Shown here: positions 23,272 through 34,552 of the stretch, piece by piece
Position numbering within the stretch: position 1 is the first letter of the stretch
Layout of the letters: each line of letters begins with the position of its first letter
DNA from: Sordariomycetes sp. S80-01Y
Lineage: Eukaryota; Ascomycota; Sordariomycetes
Direction: 5' to 3'
Assembly: GCA_037042185.1 (NCBI GenBank)
Contig: JAXQJY010000029.1
Location: 1,612,001-1,676,000, forward strand
DNA length: 64,000 bases
Notes under the pieces: generated by a model
Told to the model about the DNA's origin: nothing
The model's database searches: none
Seen by the model: the letters and a program-made list of their open reading frames with translations, nothing else
Program-made: the position numbers and the translations under genes

Positions 23272-24265
23272 ATGCCGCAGAACGAGTACATGGAGCGCTG
23301 GCGCAAGCTTCACGGCCGCAGACTCGACCACGAAGAGCGCACCCGCAAGCGCACCGCCCGTGAGGGCCACAAGGCCAGCAAGGATGCCCAGGAGCTACGC
23401 GGCCTCAGGGCCAAGCTGCACCAGCAGAAGCGCCACAAGGAGAAGATTCAGATGAAGAAGCAGATCAAGGCGCACGAGGAGAGGAACGTCAAGACCAACG
23501 ACGAGAAGGAGCCCAGCACGCCCATGCCGTCGTACTTGCTTGACAGGAGCAACCCGAGCCAGGCCAAGGCGCTGAGCAGTGCCATCAAGAACAAGAGAGC
23601 CGAGAAGGCGGCCAAGTTTGATGTTCCGTTGCGTAGGGCTCCCCGTTTCCTCCCACGGACGCTTGGAAGAGACGCTAACTTCCTATAGCCAAGGTCCGCG
23701 GTATCTCTGAGGAGGAAATGTTCAAAGTCGTCAAGACGGGAAAGAAGACGGCCAAGAAGGCCTGGAAGCGGTGAGTTGCCATATGAACCCCTGCATCTTC
23801 GCAGCATGCTAATAATCCTCGCAGCATGATCACAAAACCGACTTTCGTTGGTCCTGATTTCACCCGAAGAAATCCCAAGTACGAACGGTTTGTGAGGCCG
23901 ATGGGTTTGCGATACAAGAAGGCGAACTGCACGCACCCAGAGCTGGGCGTAACAGTGCAATTGCCGGTAAGCTCCGTCGAGAATACAGGTCAAGTTGCGC
24001 ATGCTGACCCTCAAATAGATCATCAGTGTCAAGAAGAACCCTCAGAACCCTTTGTACACACAGCTCGGTGTTTTGACCAAGGGTACTGTCATCGAGGTCA
24101 ACGTGAGCGAGCTGGGTCTGACTACGGCTGGAGGCAAAGTCGTATGGGGACGCTATGCACAGGTATGCGGATTTCCCAGAGTCGTCTCTGGAACCAACTA
24201 ACTATCGACAGGTCACCAACAACCCTGAGAATGAAGGCTGCATCAACAGTGTCCTGTTGACGTGA
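23272..24265 (+). CDS. NSA2: Ribosome biogenesis protein Nsa2
   Basis: Component of pre-60S particles needed for maturation of the large ribosomal subunit (eS8-like family). Five exons, 23272-23632, 23689-23770, 23825-23966, 24019-24162 and 24212-24265, separated by short introns (49-56 nt), give exactly 260 residues, the family length. The N-terminus [26 protein letters not shown] is almost invariant in Nsa2. Later blocks [51 protein letters not shown] (each spanning or next to a splice) and the C-terminus [14 protein letters not shown] are also conserved. Mostly basic and nuclear. All splice sites are GT-AG and phase-consistent. Divergent from the bL21m gene and in tandem with HMT1. Confidence 0.97.
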
Positions 24266-24857
24266 GACTGGACGTGGAACGAATTCACTTAAATAGAATG
24301 CATGTATGGCGTCAAGGCGTTTGGAAAACGAGACCAGGATACTCCTGGTTGATGAAGTTAGACTTGCCAATCTGTTGCTGGATCTGCGTTGCGGTAAATC
24401 AAAAGGCGTTTCGCACTCAGTCTTGACCATGTTTCCCAACCTACAACCACGCCCAGGTTCTGTGCAACGCAACCTTACGGACGGCTACGATGAATGCATC
24501 AACTGCTAAAAGAAGAAAAATGGAATCAATTCAAGCAGATACTGAGCACCATACAATGTCGCTAAGCCGGATCCGTCAAGACTCGCGAGTCAAGGTGCCG
24601 GCAGAGTTCTCCTACTAAGTTTTAGTGAGTCCCTGACAGCTGCCGCTACAGTGGCGGCAGCCCCGAAAAGATTGGCAGGGTCCAGCAAGGCGGTGACGGC
24701 GCCGGGCCTGAATTTATTTTTCGCCCGACTGCGCAAGCAAAACATCCACTGCACCGCAGCCGACTTTTTCCCAACTGCCTCCGTCCCACCCTTAATTCCT
24801 CTGATCTTTTTTACTCTTTAAGATCAATTTCTCAAATTTATAGTATCAATCGCCAAC
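24266..24857. other. Intergenic, HMT1 promoter
   Basis: 592 bp between NSA2 and HMT1. It contains a near-perfect 21-bp dyad (listed separately), a T/C-rich core before the start (24785-24830) and no open frame worth calling. Confidence 0.6.
24640..24660. promoter_or_regulatory. Near-perfect 21-bp dyad upstream of HMT1
   Basis: Arms CTGCCGCTAC and GTGGCGGCAG around a single central A; 9 of 10 positions pair. It lies about 200 bp before the HMT1 start. It could be a dimer binding site or a hairpin; function unknown. Confidence 0.35.
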
Positions 24858-26219
<1,362 letters not shown>

Positions 26220-26761
26220 AGGGGTTCCGATTGTCCTCCCGGCGGGGCCAAGATTTCCGGAAATGAAGGGTTTCAACAATGAATGGCATGTGGGAAATGT
26301 GCTCACGGGACGCATAGAACGGGCGTGCTCGGCGTAGTGGGCTATCTGTTCGCAAGGGTCGATAGATAAAAAGGGGCCGGATTCTTGCTTGTGGGTTAGT
26401 AATGGCATGGCTGACGATTGATATGAATTACCATCTCAGAAAAGCATCCAACATAGATCGATTTCATGAATTCTTTTCCAGAGACTATGTCCTTGATTGC
26501 TATGACAGCTTGGGCTCTGTGAGACTCCAGGCTAGGGACTAGCTATCGGTCTATGGAAGCAGCCCATCATCCGCGACCCCTTAAGTTGGCGTCGGATACA
26601 TGTCGAATTGTCATCCCGTTCTTGCTTTTCATCCGTCGTAACTTTTGTGCAGGCGTGCCGGGGTAAGATCAAAATTACAAAATCAAAATGTCCTGAGCAA
26701 ATGCTATCCTTAACTCCGTGTGACTCGTGCAGATCGTGGGGCGTGCATGCCAATGGGCCGT
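26220..26761. other. Convergent 3' spacer
   Basis: 542 bp between HMT1 and PCM1, AT-richer than the genes. Probably both 3' UTRs; no gene seen. Confidence 0.6.
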
Positions 26762-28504
26762 TTAGACGTTGGCGCCGTAGCGCTCGGTGATCTGCTTGAC
26801 CTTCTGAGCCAACTCGTCGGCCTCCGAGCGGGAGGCAGCCTCGGCGTAGACACGGCACGCGTTCTCGGTTCCGCTGGCGCGGACGAAGGAGCGGGCCTTG
26901 GTGTACTTGCTGACCACCTCGTCGATCTCCTTTTGGCAGCCGGCCGGGGCGCTCAGACGGCGCTCGGCATCGGTTGTCTGGAACAGGTCCTTGTCGTCGA
27001 CCTCGACGCGGACGAGGCGGTTGGGAAGGTCGATGTAGGTGGTCGCCCAGTCATTCATAGTCCAGCCCTTGTGGGCGAGGATGACCTCAATCATCAACAT
27101 GTCTGAGATGGCGTCGCCGACGGTCTGGTTGATCAGGTCGGAGACAGCGGCCAGCGTCTCAAGGGCCTCCTTCTGGGCGGGCGACTGAGGCTCCTTCTCA
27201 CGGAAGAGGCGCATGGCTTCGGTGGAGAAGACAACGGTACCGTGGCCGTTGGCCTCGAAGTACACACCGACGTCGAACTGGCAGGCAGCGTGGTGCAGGT
27301 GCTTGACACCGGTGGGTGTGAAGACGACAGGAAGCTGCAGGTTCTTCTCGATGTACGCGGTGCTAGCACCGTTGGCGTAGGCGGTCTGCACAACCCCGAT
27401 GCGGACATCCTCCTCGAGACCGGCTGAGCGGACGAGGTCTCCGATGAAGGAGGCGTTGAGGGAGGAAATGCGATCACCATCGAGCATGAAGAAGCCAGTG
27501 TCGGGATTGGTCCAGTAGTAGATAAGACGATCCGCGTCACCATCGAGGGAGCAAGCACGAGCTCCGGGTACGGGGGCCGGCTTGGGAGGAGCACGCTGCT
27601 TGGTCTTGACGTAGTCGGCACCGGCCTAGAACTAGGTCAGCCTTATTCCTTCAAGAAGGTTTCGCTCATCTTAGGGGCGACCGCCCAAATAAGGGGGTGA
27701 GGGTGAGGAGGGGTTGTAACTCTGGGTCAATCTGGAAAAGGGGAGTCCTACGTCCAAGTTCAAGACTTCCGGGCGGAGTACATCGTCGTTGACAACCTTG
27801 ATGTCGATGAGGTCCTTGGGGATGTACTTGAGAAGTTCAGTGAGCTCTGGTCCTCCGACACCGTTGGCGCAGTCCACAATGAGCTGGCCCTGGACCTTTC
27901 GCCCGCGAAGGGCACGCTGGAAAGCCTCCGACATCTTCTCGTTGTAGCCCGCTTTGCTGACCTTGCCATACGAGTTGGGCTTACCCTCGGTGTTGATGCA
28001 GCGGGTCAAGTAATGCAGCTGAGGAGTGGTGACGCGCTTGAAGTCGGTGTACTCGATACCAACAGCCTCGCAGGCATCGCTGAGGGCGGCAGACAAGCCA
28101 ACACCGGAAGGGCGAGTGTCACGACCGCAGATAACACGGCCCGGGGCGTGCACGTCAATCCTGAGCTGAGTGGCCAGCTCTCGGTACGTCTCGAGAAGCT
28201 CCTTGTCGGACTTGCAGTTAACAAGGCGCGTGGCATGAGCCTCCCAGTCCTGCTCGAGCATCTCGCCCATGGGATCGACGATCTTGACGCCATTGTCCTC
28301 AGCCGGGTTGTGGGAGGCGGTGATCATGACACCGATGGCCTGACCTGCCAAACGACGGCTGCGGAGGCTTGAAAGCAGACCGACGCGGAAGGCGACTCCA
28401 TCAAGGAGATCGGCCTTCATGCGGAAGCCTGCGGTGCCGTACTTGTAGAGATGGTTAGGCACGATGGGGTGCTTGGCCGAAGCCGCGAGGATCTTTTCAT
28501 CCAT
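26762..28504 (-). CDS. PCM1: Phosphoacetylglucosamine mutase
   Basis: Converts GlcNAc-6-phosphate to GlcNAc-1-phosphate on the way to UDP-GlcNAc, the precursor of chitin, N-glycans and GPI anchors (yeast PCM1, Aspergillus AGM1); cytosolic. Exons 28504-27752 and 27625-26762 encode 538 residues. The 126-nt intron is the longest in the window. Splicing joins RPEVLNLD to AGADYVKTKQR, a continuous block in homologs. The phosphoserine loop is ITASHNPAEDNG (Ser64), the metal loop is SLDGDADRL, the sugar-binding loop is FEANGHGT and the phosphate-binding loop is RASGTENACRVYAEA. An N-terminal KYGTAGFRMKA block is also present. Its 5' flank is extremely purine-rich on the plus strand (CT-rich on the coding strand). 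It is divergent from MUS81. Firm identification. Confidence 0.96.
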
Positions 28505-28523
28505 GGTGGCGGTGGTGAGCGGT

Positions 28524-28547
28524 GGAGGGGTGGAGGGGTGGAGGGGA
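28524..28547. repeat. Three tandem GGAGGGG(T/A) octamers
   Basis: Units at 28524, 28532 and 28540, the last ending in A, inside a purine-only tract 20-45 bp upstream of the PCM1 ATG. On the PCM1 sense strand this is a CT-rich 5' leader, common for well-expressed fungal genes. The G-runs could also fold as a two-layer quadruplex. Confidence 0.7.
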
Positions 28548-28712
28548 GAGAAGAGGATGAGAGTGAGAGTGAGAGGATGGGAGAGATGAGTGTAGGGAGG
28601 TGGAGGATGAGGCCAGGACGAGGTGAGGTGAGATGCTGATCTAATGAAGATGCAGCTGCCTTAATAGCTCAAGGGTGGAGTCCCCGATCTTTAAATATCG
28701 TTGCCCTGCTTT

Positions 28713-28748
28713 GGCTCAGGCTCAGGCTCAGGCTCTGCCTCTGGCTCA
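28713..28748. repeat. GGCTCA hexamer array
   Basis: Six consecutive 6-bp units, four of them exactly GGCTCA and two degenerate. A simple-sequence microsatellite in the PCM1-MUS81 spacer with no evident function. Confidence 0.75.
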
Positions 28749-29432
28749 GGCTGCTGCAGTGCCAATGTGGAGCTGGACCGCGAGAGCTGCTCGTTCGGAG
28801 GTCCTCGTGCGACGTAACGTGGATATTTTGATGGCCAACCTGCCCCGCCGATTGGACGTCTGTCCGTAAGTGAAGCCACGGATCTGCCCTCGTTCTTCCA
28901 CTTCGTATTGCTGGTCTCCTGTTTTCTTGGAGAGAACACGAGATTGCGCGCATTCAGCCCACTGGCAGCCTCACGAAATCCCCAACATTGCACTTGTGCC
29001 CTTGCAGATTTACGCCCTGGAGCTGGAGCAAGTGGAAGAACGAGGGGTCGATCAGGTTGTCCAGTTCGGTTCGTTTCCTCGTTTGCCCCGCCAACCGTGG
29101 CGTTGCAGGTGAGCTGCGCCTTTCCGCATCGGGACAAGCCTCTCGGATCTGCAGCGTCATCCAACAGCGCACAACAGCTGCCGTTTCAGCGCTGCGACGC
29201 CAGGACGCATCACGTGACGTCGCGCTGTCTTGGTGCCCCCTGTCCTCGATGTTGATGCGTTGTGACGCGTCGGGACTCTTCATGTCTGCTAATACTCGGG
29301 GGTTTGCGTTTCAAATAGAACAGTGACTTCTCATCTCTTGGGCTCCTTCCTTTGATTCATGCATTTCATCCTGCGTATCTTCCTTCGTCCGCACCCTCAA
29401 TCCTTGAAAAGCTGCCTCATTCATGGCCGACT

Positions 29433-31190
29433 ATGGAGGAATCCGCTGGAGGAACCGAGCCCAACGCTGAGCTCTTGAACTGGGTCAAGGAATGGCTCGA
29501 TCAGGCTCGCGAACGTAACTCAAAGGGTGTAACGACATACAAGAATGCCTACAACTCACTGAAAGCATGCCCTATCAAGTTCGACCATCCGGCCGAGCTC
29601 CAGCAGCTGAAGGGTTTCGGGCCAAAGCTCTGTGATAGACTTACAGAGAAGCTAAAGGCGCGATGCGAAGAGGACGGGATCCCGATGCCGAGGCATCCCA
29701 AGGAGAGAAGGGCCTCTGAAAACGCGCTGGACGAGGACAAAGAAAATGCTGCGGCAAAGCCAAAGAAAGCGCGGAAAACGAAGCAATACGTGCCAGCTTT
29801 CAGATCTGGCGCCTATGCTCTGGTCGTAGCACTCGCGACAATGGACGAAGACTCCACCATCGGCATGACCAAGGATGAGCTGATTGAGCTCGCGCAGCCG
29901 CATTGCGACTCCTCGTTCTCAGCGCCCAGCGACCCTACAAAATTCTACACTGCTTGGAACTCCATCAAGACGCTTCAGCAGAAAGAGCTGGTGTATGAAA
30001 GGGGGAGGCCGCTGCGGCGGTACGCTCTGACGGACGAGGGATGGGAGACCGCGAGGCGGATTAAAGAAACGCCTCAGTGGCAGTCCGAGAATCGGCTAGG
30101 CGCGGCGTCCAAGTTCTTCGGTGGAACGCAGACTCAACAGCCTGATTCCGTCGGAGTCAGGAACGGGTCAGTCGAGGTGGCCGATCCGCCGCCTGACGCA
30201 CCCTCTGGGTCTTATCAAAACGTGGTTGCCGATGGACCTGTGGTGTCGGATGATGCCAATCTGCCAACATTCGCCCCCATTAAACTACAGCCAGGTTCAT
30301 TCTCCGTGCACCTACTGTTGGACGTTCGGGAGGTCAGAGCGAAGACAGATCGGGACTACATGAAAGAGGAGCTCGCAAAACAAGGAGTCACGCCGGTCAT
30401 GCGAAGCTTGGAGGTCGGAGACGCACAGTGGATTGCCAAGTGCCATGACCCAGCGCTACTCTCAAGAAGTGGTGCCGAGGGGGATGAGGTGGTATTGGAC
30501 TGGATTGTGGAGAGGAAGCGGATGGACGACTTGATCGGCAGTATCAAAGATGGTCGCTTCCACGAACAGAAGTTCCGCCTCAACCGCTCAGGCGTGAAAA
30601 AGGTCATCTACATCATTGAAGACATGAGCATAGATCCTCAGCTGTGGACGCGTTATGAAGAGGCAGTTCATTCAGCCATCGCTTCAACTCAAGTCGTTAA
30701 CGGATATTTCGTCAAGCGAACCATCAAAATGGACGACACTATCAAGTACCTCGCCAGAATGACCGCCATGCTCAAAAGGACCTACGAGCGGAAGCCTCTC
30801 AACGTTATACCTACCAACGTCCTCACGGCACAGAACTATCTTCCCCTGCTCAAGCACCTTCGCGAGAAGGAACCTCTGACGGGATACTACATCAGCTACC
30901 CGGCCTTCGCGTCCATGTCATCGAAATCGGAGATGATGACGTTGCGGGACGTTTTCCTCAAGATGCTCATGACGACACGGGGCGTAACGGGCGAACGCGC
31001 CATCGAGATTCAAAAAAGATGGAAGACGCCACATGAGTTTGTAAAAGCCTTTGAAGCCTGTGGCGATGGTGAATCTGGCAGGAAGAGGAAGCGAGAGCTG
31101 GTCGCAAGCAAGATGGGCCATCTCGTTGGCAGGAAGAAGATTGCCAAAGCAGTCAGTACGAGAATTGCAGAGATATGGGGTGACGCTTGA
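29433..31190 (+). CDS. MUS81: Crossover junction endonuclease Mus81
   Basis: Catalytic subunit of the Mus81-Eme1/Mms4 structure-specific nuclease that cuts stalled forks and recombination intermediates in the nucleus. One exon, 585 residues, from the first ATG (MEESAGGTEPNAELLNWVK). The N-terminal helix-hairpin-helix-like domain contains ARERNSKGVTTYKNAYNSLKACP and FGPKLCDRLTEKL, followed by a winged-helix segment (about residues 115-215). The XPF-type nuclease core has the metal motif ERKRMDDL (Glu360) followed by IGSIKDGRFHEQKFRL. Tandem C-terminal HhH motifs close the protein (MLMTTRGVTGERAIEIQKRW). Codons upstream to 29352 are open but lack an ATG. The gene converges on RIB5 with only 101 bp between stops. 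Confidence 0.95.
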   Translation: MEESAGGTEPNAELLNWVKEWLDQARERNSKGVTTYKNAYNSLKACPIKFDHPAELQQLKGFGPKLCDRLTEKLKARCEEDGIPMPRHPKERRASENALDEDKENAAAKPKKARKTKQYVPAFRSGAYALVVALATMDEDSTIGMTKDELIELAQPHCDSSFSAPSDPTKFYTAWNSIKTLQQKELVYERGRPLRRYALTDEGWETARRIKETPQWQSENRLGAASKFFGGTQTQQPDSVGVRNGSVEVADPPPDAPSGSYQNVVADGPVVSDDANLPTFAPIKLQPGSFSVHLLLDVREVRAKTDRDYMKEELAKQGVTPVMRSLEVGDAQWIAKCHDPALLSRSGAEGDEVVLDWIVERKRMDDLIGSIKDGRFHEQKFRLNRSGVKKVIYIIEDMSIDPQLWTRYEEAVHSAIASTQVVNGYFVKRTIKMDDTIKYLARMTAMLKRTYERKPLNVIPTNVLTAQNYLPLLKHLREKEPLTGYYISYPAFASMSSKSEMMTLRDVFLKMLMTTRGVTGERAIEIQKRWKTPHEFVKAFEACGDGESGRKRKRELVASKMGHLVGRKKIAKAVSTRIAEIWGDA

Positions 31191-31291
31191 AAGGATCGGG
31201 GTGGTTTTTGGAAATGTACGATTTATGACACGATACCCATATTTGAATATTTACATATCAGGCCCGCGCCGAAAACCATGACATGGCACAA

Positions 31292-32034
31292 CTACGAATG
31301 GTTCTTCTCGATGATCTGCTTCACCAGCTTCTCCAATAGCGGAATCGACGCGGATCCGCTCTCGGCGCCCAACATACCTGCCACCGACTTCTCAGCGTAC
31401 TTGGCCATCATGTCCACTTCAATGTTAACCGAGTCTCCGGCCTTCTTCTGCGCAATGACAACCTTCTCTTGAGTGTAAGAGATGAGCATGACCTCCCACC
31501 AACCCTCCTCGTCGTTGACCTGGGTGACCGTCAGGCTTGTGCCGTCGATGGCGATGAAGCCCTTGTACACGACGTAGCGCAGCACCTCCTTGACCTTGGG
31601 CTTGAACCTCAAGGTAAGCGCGTTACCATCTGGTGTCAAGGATACGATCTCGGCGGTTGTATCGACGTGTCCTTGGACGAAATGCCCTCCCATTCTGGTG
31701 TCGGCCCGTACAGCACGCTCCAGATTTACCTTGCTGCTCACAGCCAAGTCGCCGAGGTTCGTGATTCGCAACGTCTCCGGGGCGACGCCAATAGTGAAGG
31801 CTTCAGCAGTGAAGGAAGTGACCGTGAGGCAGACGCCGTTAATGGCGATTGAGTCGCCATCATGGCAGTCTTTGAGGAGAGTTGAGCCGGCCGGTGTGGT
31901 GATGGTCATGGACGTTCCGCCCGTGTGGTCATTGTTGTTCAATTCCGAGATCGCTGAGGTATGTCAGTGGCAATTAATTTCAGCAAGGGCTCGGTATGCT
32001 GACTTCCGATCTCTTCCACGATGCCGGTAAACAT
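31292..32034 (-). CDS. RIB5: Riboflavin synthase alpha chain
   Basis: Last enzyme of riboflavin synthesis: it dismutates two 6,7-dimethyl-8-ribityllumazine molecules to riboflavin; cytosolic homotrimer. A 31-nt first exon (32034-32004) encodes the signature start MFTGIVEEIG, followed by a 50-nt intron and exon 2 (31953-31292). The product is 230 residues. Two lumazine-binding repeats are visible: residues 1-~100 (with SIAINGVCLTVTSF) and ~100-200 (with GHFVQGHVDTTAEI and FIAIDGTSLTVTQV). The donor is GTCAGC, weaker than the window's usual GTAAGT/GTACGT, but it restores the canonical IGTI reading. It is divergent from ACL4. Confidence 0.95.
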
Positions 32035-32470
32035 GTTGAGAGGTGTAAGCCGAGGTAGCAGATGAGAAAAGGTGACTTGAATATCAGGGTTGGCCAGAGG
32101 TCAATGGCTCTAGTTAGATGTCTTTAGGTAGATTCCTAGGTGATTATTCAAGTGGTCAGTGAAGGCTTCCCGGTACTCGGCGAGAGAGATATCTTTGAAG
32201 ATGACAAACACATGCCCCATTCGAGGTTCGCGATGCTTCGGGCGAGACCCCTCTGCCCCGCGGTGGGGCGACGGCAGGCTCTTATCGATAGAAGCCGCCC
32301 GCCTAAATTTTTATGCCGCCGCCAGGTGTGAGCTTCAAGTTCACGACTCCCATCGAATAACTACGCGACTTTTCACACTGAAGAATTCATAAACCCCGCC
32401 TACCCCTGAGGGAACGACCGCGTATTCCCTATCACATACTTGAGAAGAATACGTATCAAATCACCACACA
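32035..32470. other. Divergent promoter, RIB5 and ACL4
   Basis: 436 bp with a GC-rich block (32230-32290), followed by an AT-rich stretch (AAATTTTTATG near 32306) that may be a core promoter element. No gene seen. Confidence 0.5.
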
Positions 32471-33589
32471 ATGGCCCCCAGCCGTCCACCCAACAGCTCA
32501 GAGAAGAAGCCCAACCCAGGCGCTCTTCTCGCCGACGCGGAAACCCAGTATGAAGTTGGCAACCTAGAGGAAGCTATCTCACTAGCAGAAACCGCTCTCG
32601 AGACAACCGGCTCAGGTGGCGACTTCGAGCTGCGCGCGCTCAATTTGCTGGGTATGCTCCACGTCGAAACTGGTGACGGTGATGAGGCTAGCAAATTATT
32701 CACAAAAGCTGTCGCGCTTGATCCCGAGGGCACTGCCGACGAGAAGATTGGCGGTGGACCAGAGAAGTTCATGTTCCTGGCGCAGTTGAGCGAGGATGGT
32801 GGCAAGGACAGCGTAGCTTGGTTTGAGAAGGGCGCCAGTGCGTTGAGGACGCAGATTCAGAAGCTCACAGACCTCCCATCAAGGACAGAGGAGCAGCAGC
32901 TGAGTCTAGAGGAGAAGCAGCAGAAACTTGGAGGTGTGCTGTGCGCGGTGGTGGAGGTGTACATGACCGATCTATCTTGGGAAGCAGATGCCGAGCAGCG
33001 CTGCGAAACGCTAGTCACGGAGGCTATGATGATCGCGCCAAACTCGCCGGAGACGTGGCAGACCGTGGCGAATGTACGGATATCACAGGAGAAGCCCGAT
33101 GAGGCGAGGAGTGCCCTGCGGAAAAGTCTGGAATTGTGGCAGGATCTTCCGACGGAGCATGCTCTGGTTCCCGACTTCCCCACGCGGATCAGCCTGTCGA
33201 GGCTGTTGCTAGAGGTCGAGATGGAGGAAGAAGCGCTAAAAGTGCTGCAACGCCTGGTCACGGACGACGACCAGAGCGTGGAGGCGTGGTACCTGGGTGG
33301 ATGGTGTCTTTACATTGCGGGAGAAAAGGTCCGCGAGGGCAAGATTCCGCCTGCGAATGGCGACAAGGAGGAGTGGAAGACGGTATGGGGCTCGTCGAGG
33401 CAGTGGCTCACCATGTGTCTTGCGCTGTACGAGGCGCAGGAGTACGAGGACGAGAGGCTTGGTGAGCATGCCATGGAGCTGAGAGCGAGTATCAACAAGG
33501 TACTCGGCGAGCCGGTGGAAGGGGAGGACGATGAGGATGAGGAGTGGGATGGTTTGAGCGAGGATGAGGACGAGGAGATGAAGGATTAA
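32471..33589 (+). CDS. ACL4: TPR-repeat ribosome assembly chaperone Acl4-like
   Basis: Probable dedicated chaperone of ribosomal protein uL4 (Rpl4), which it binds co-translationally and carries to the nucleus. One exon, 372 residues. TPR-like helical repeats run from about residue 17 (ALLADAETQYEVGNLEEAISLAETAL) to residue 330; pairs such as ELRALNLLGMLHVETGDGDEA and SPETWQTVANVRISQEKPDEA fit the TPR pattern. The extreme C-terminus is very acidic (GEDDEDEEWDGLSEDEDEE), as in Acl4, where it contacts the basic client. The family match rests on overall architecture and order, so an Acl4-like TPR protein is the safe reading. Divergent from RIB5, convergent with GIR2. Confidence 0.85.
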   Translation: MAPSRPPNSSEKKPNPGALLADAETQYEVGNLEEAISLAETALETTGSGGDFELRALNLLGMLHVETGDGDEASKLFTKAVALDPEGTADEKIGGGPEKFMFLAQLSEDGGKDSVAWFEKGASALRTQIQKLTDLPSRTEEQQLSLEEKQQKLGGVLCAVVEVYMTDLSWEADAEQRCETLVTEAMMIAPNSPETWQTVANVRISQEKPDEARSALRKSLELWQDLPTEHALVPDFPTRISLSRLLLEVEMEEEALKVLQRLVTDDDQSVEAWYLGGWCLYIAGEKVREGKIPPANGDKEEWKTVWGSSRQWLTMCLALYEAQEYEDERLGEHAMELRASINKVLGEPVEGEDDEDEEWDGLSEDEDEEMKD

Positions 33590-33811
33590 GCATATTGTGT
33601 TGATTTTCTGGACATAGAGGCGTTGGGTCTAAAAAGACGTGCTGCGCCTGGAGGGTTTACACAGCAGGGAAGAAAAGTCCTTGGGGTAGAAACCGCTGGT
33701 CGGATGGAGACAGCGGCGTTCCAAATAGGCAGGCTTCACAGCTCGAAACGAGCTAACATCACACACGCAATGCCAGGCAGAGTATTGCCATTATCTAAGC
33801 TGAAAGAGTCA

Positions 33812-34552
33812 TCATGCTCCGACCTTGAGGTCGTTCATACCCTCGGTAGGAAAATCGCCATCTTCCTCACCCTCGTCAGTCTTGCCAACAAGACCCTGCT
33901 CCCACAGCTGCCTCCCCGTCAACTTGACCGGCTCTTTAACCTTGGCCTTCTTCAACTCCGCCATCCTCTCCTCTTCCTCCTTGATCCTCAGCTCCTCCAT
34001 CTCTTTCAAAAAGCCTTCTCGCCACTTCAAGAAGCTCTCCGGCGTGACCTTTGTGCCCTCGAACTTTTTGTTCTCTTCCCTCTCCGCCGCAAGCGCCAGC
34101 TCCTCCCGCGCCTTCTCTTCGGTGTTTTTGCGGTCCTCGATGAGTTGCTCCGCCGCTTCCTTCAGGGTCGAGACTAGAGTAAAGACCATGGCGATGCCTA
34201 GGTTTTCTTGTATGGTCTCGTCCAACCCCGCGAGCAGGGCGTCCCGATCGTCGGCGACTGAGAAGTTGGGGTGTGTCGGCGCATTCGGGATGGTGTGTAT
34301 TTCTAGATGAGGTGGGACGTCAGGGTAGTCGTCTGGATATTTGACGCTGAGCGAGAATTTTGGCGGCTCAGAGTCTTCTTCGTTGATAATGTCGAGGGCG
34401 ACTGTGACCTTGAACTCGGTTTCTGAGACATCTGGAGGGGTGTTAGGGTGAGTGGTGTAGGGTTGGAGGGGTAATGCAAGCTTACCTGTGATTTCGTCGG
34501 GGAAGATGGACTCGAGGACCTCTCGCTCTTCTACTTGTTCTTCTCGTCCCAT
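33812..34552 (-). CDS. GIR2: RWD-domain protein Gir2-like
   Basis: Small RWD-domain protein (yeast Gir2, human RWDD1/DFRP2) that binds the GTPase Rbg2 and competes for Gcn1, damping Gcn2 signalling on stalled ribosomes; cytosolic. Exons 34552-34486 and 34431-33812 give 228 residues. The 54-nt intron is a multiple of three without a stop; removing it joins IFPDEIT to DVSETEFKVTV, as in homologs. The RWD domain spans residues ~1-120 with the YPxxxP motif in KYPDDYPDVPPHLEI. A long charged coiled-coil helix and a C-terminal segment LTGRQLWEQGLVGK, typical of this family, follow. Divergent from PUF6. Confidence 0.9.
   Translation of the reverse strand: MGREEQVEEREVLESIFPDEITGKLALPLQPYTTHPNTPPDVSETEFKVTVALDIINEEDSEPPKFSLSVKYPDDYPDVPPHLEIHTIPNAPTHPNFSVADDRDALLAGLDETIQENLGIAMVFTLVSTLKEAAEQLIEDRKNTEEKAREELALAAEREENKKFEGTKVTPESFLKWREGFLKEMEELRIKEEEERMAELKKAKVKEPVKLTGRQLWEQGLVGKTDEGEEDGDFPTEGMNDLKVGA

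Larger units (their letters stand above)
28505..29432. other. Divergent region, PCM1 and MUS81
   Basis: 928 bp. The first ~130 bases are almost all purines on the plus strand and include a GGAGGGGT tandem; a GGCTCA hexamer array follows at 28713. Both are listed separately. The rest shows no gene. Confidence 0.6.
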
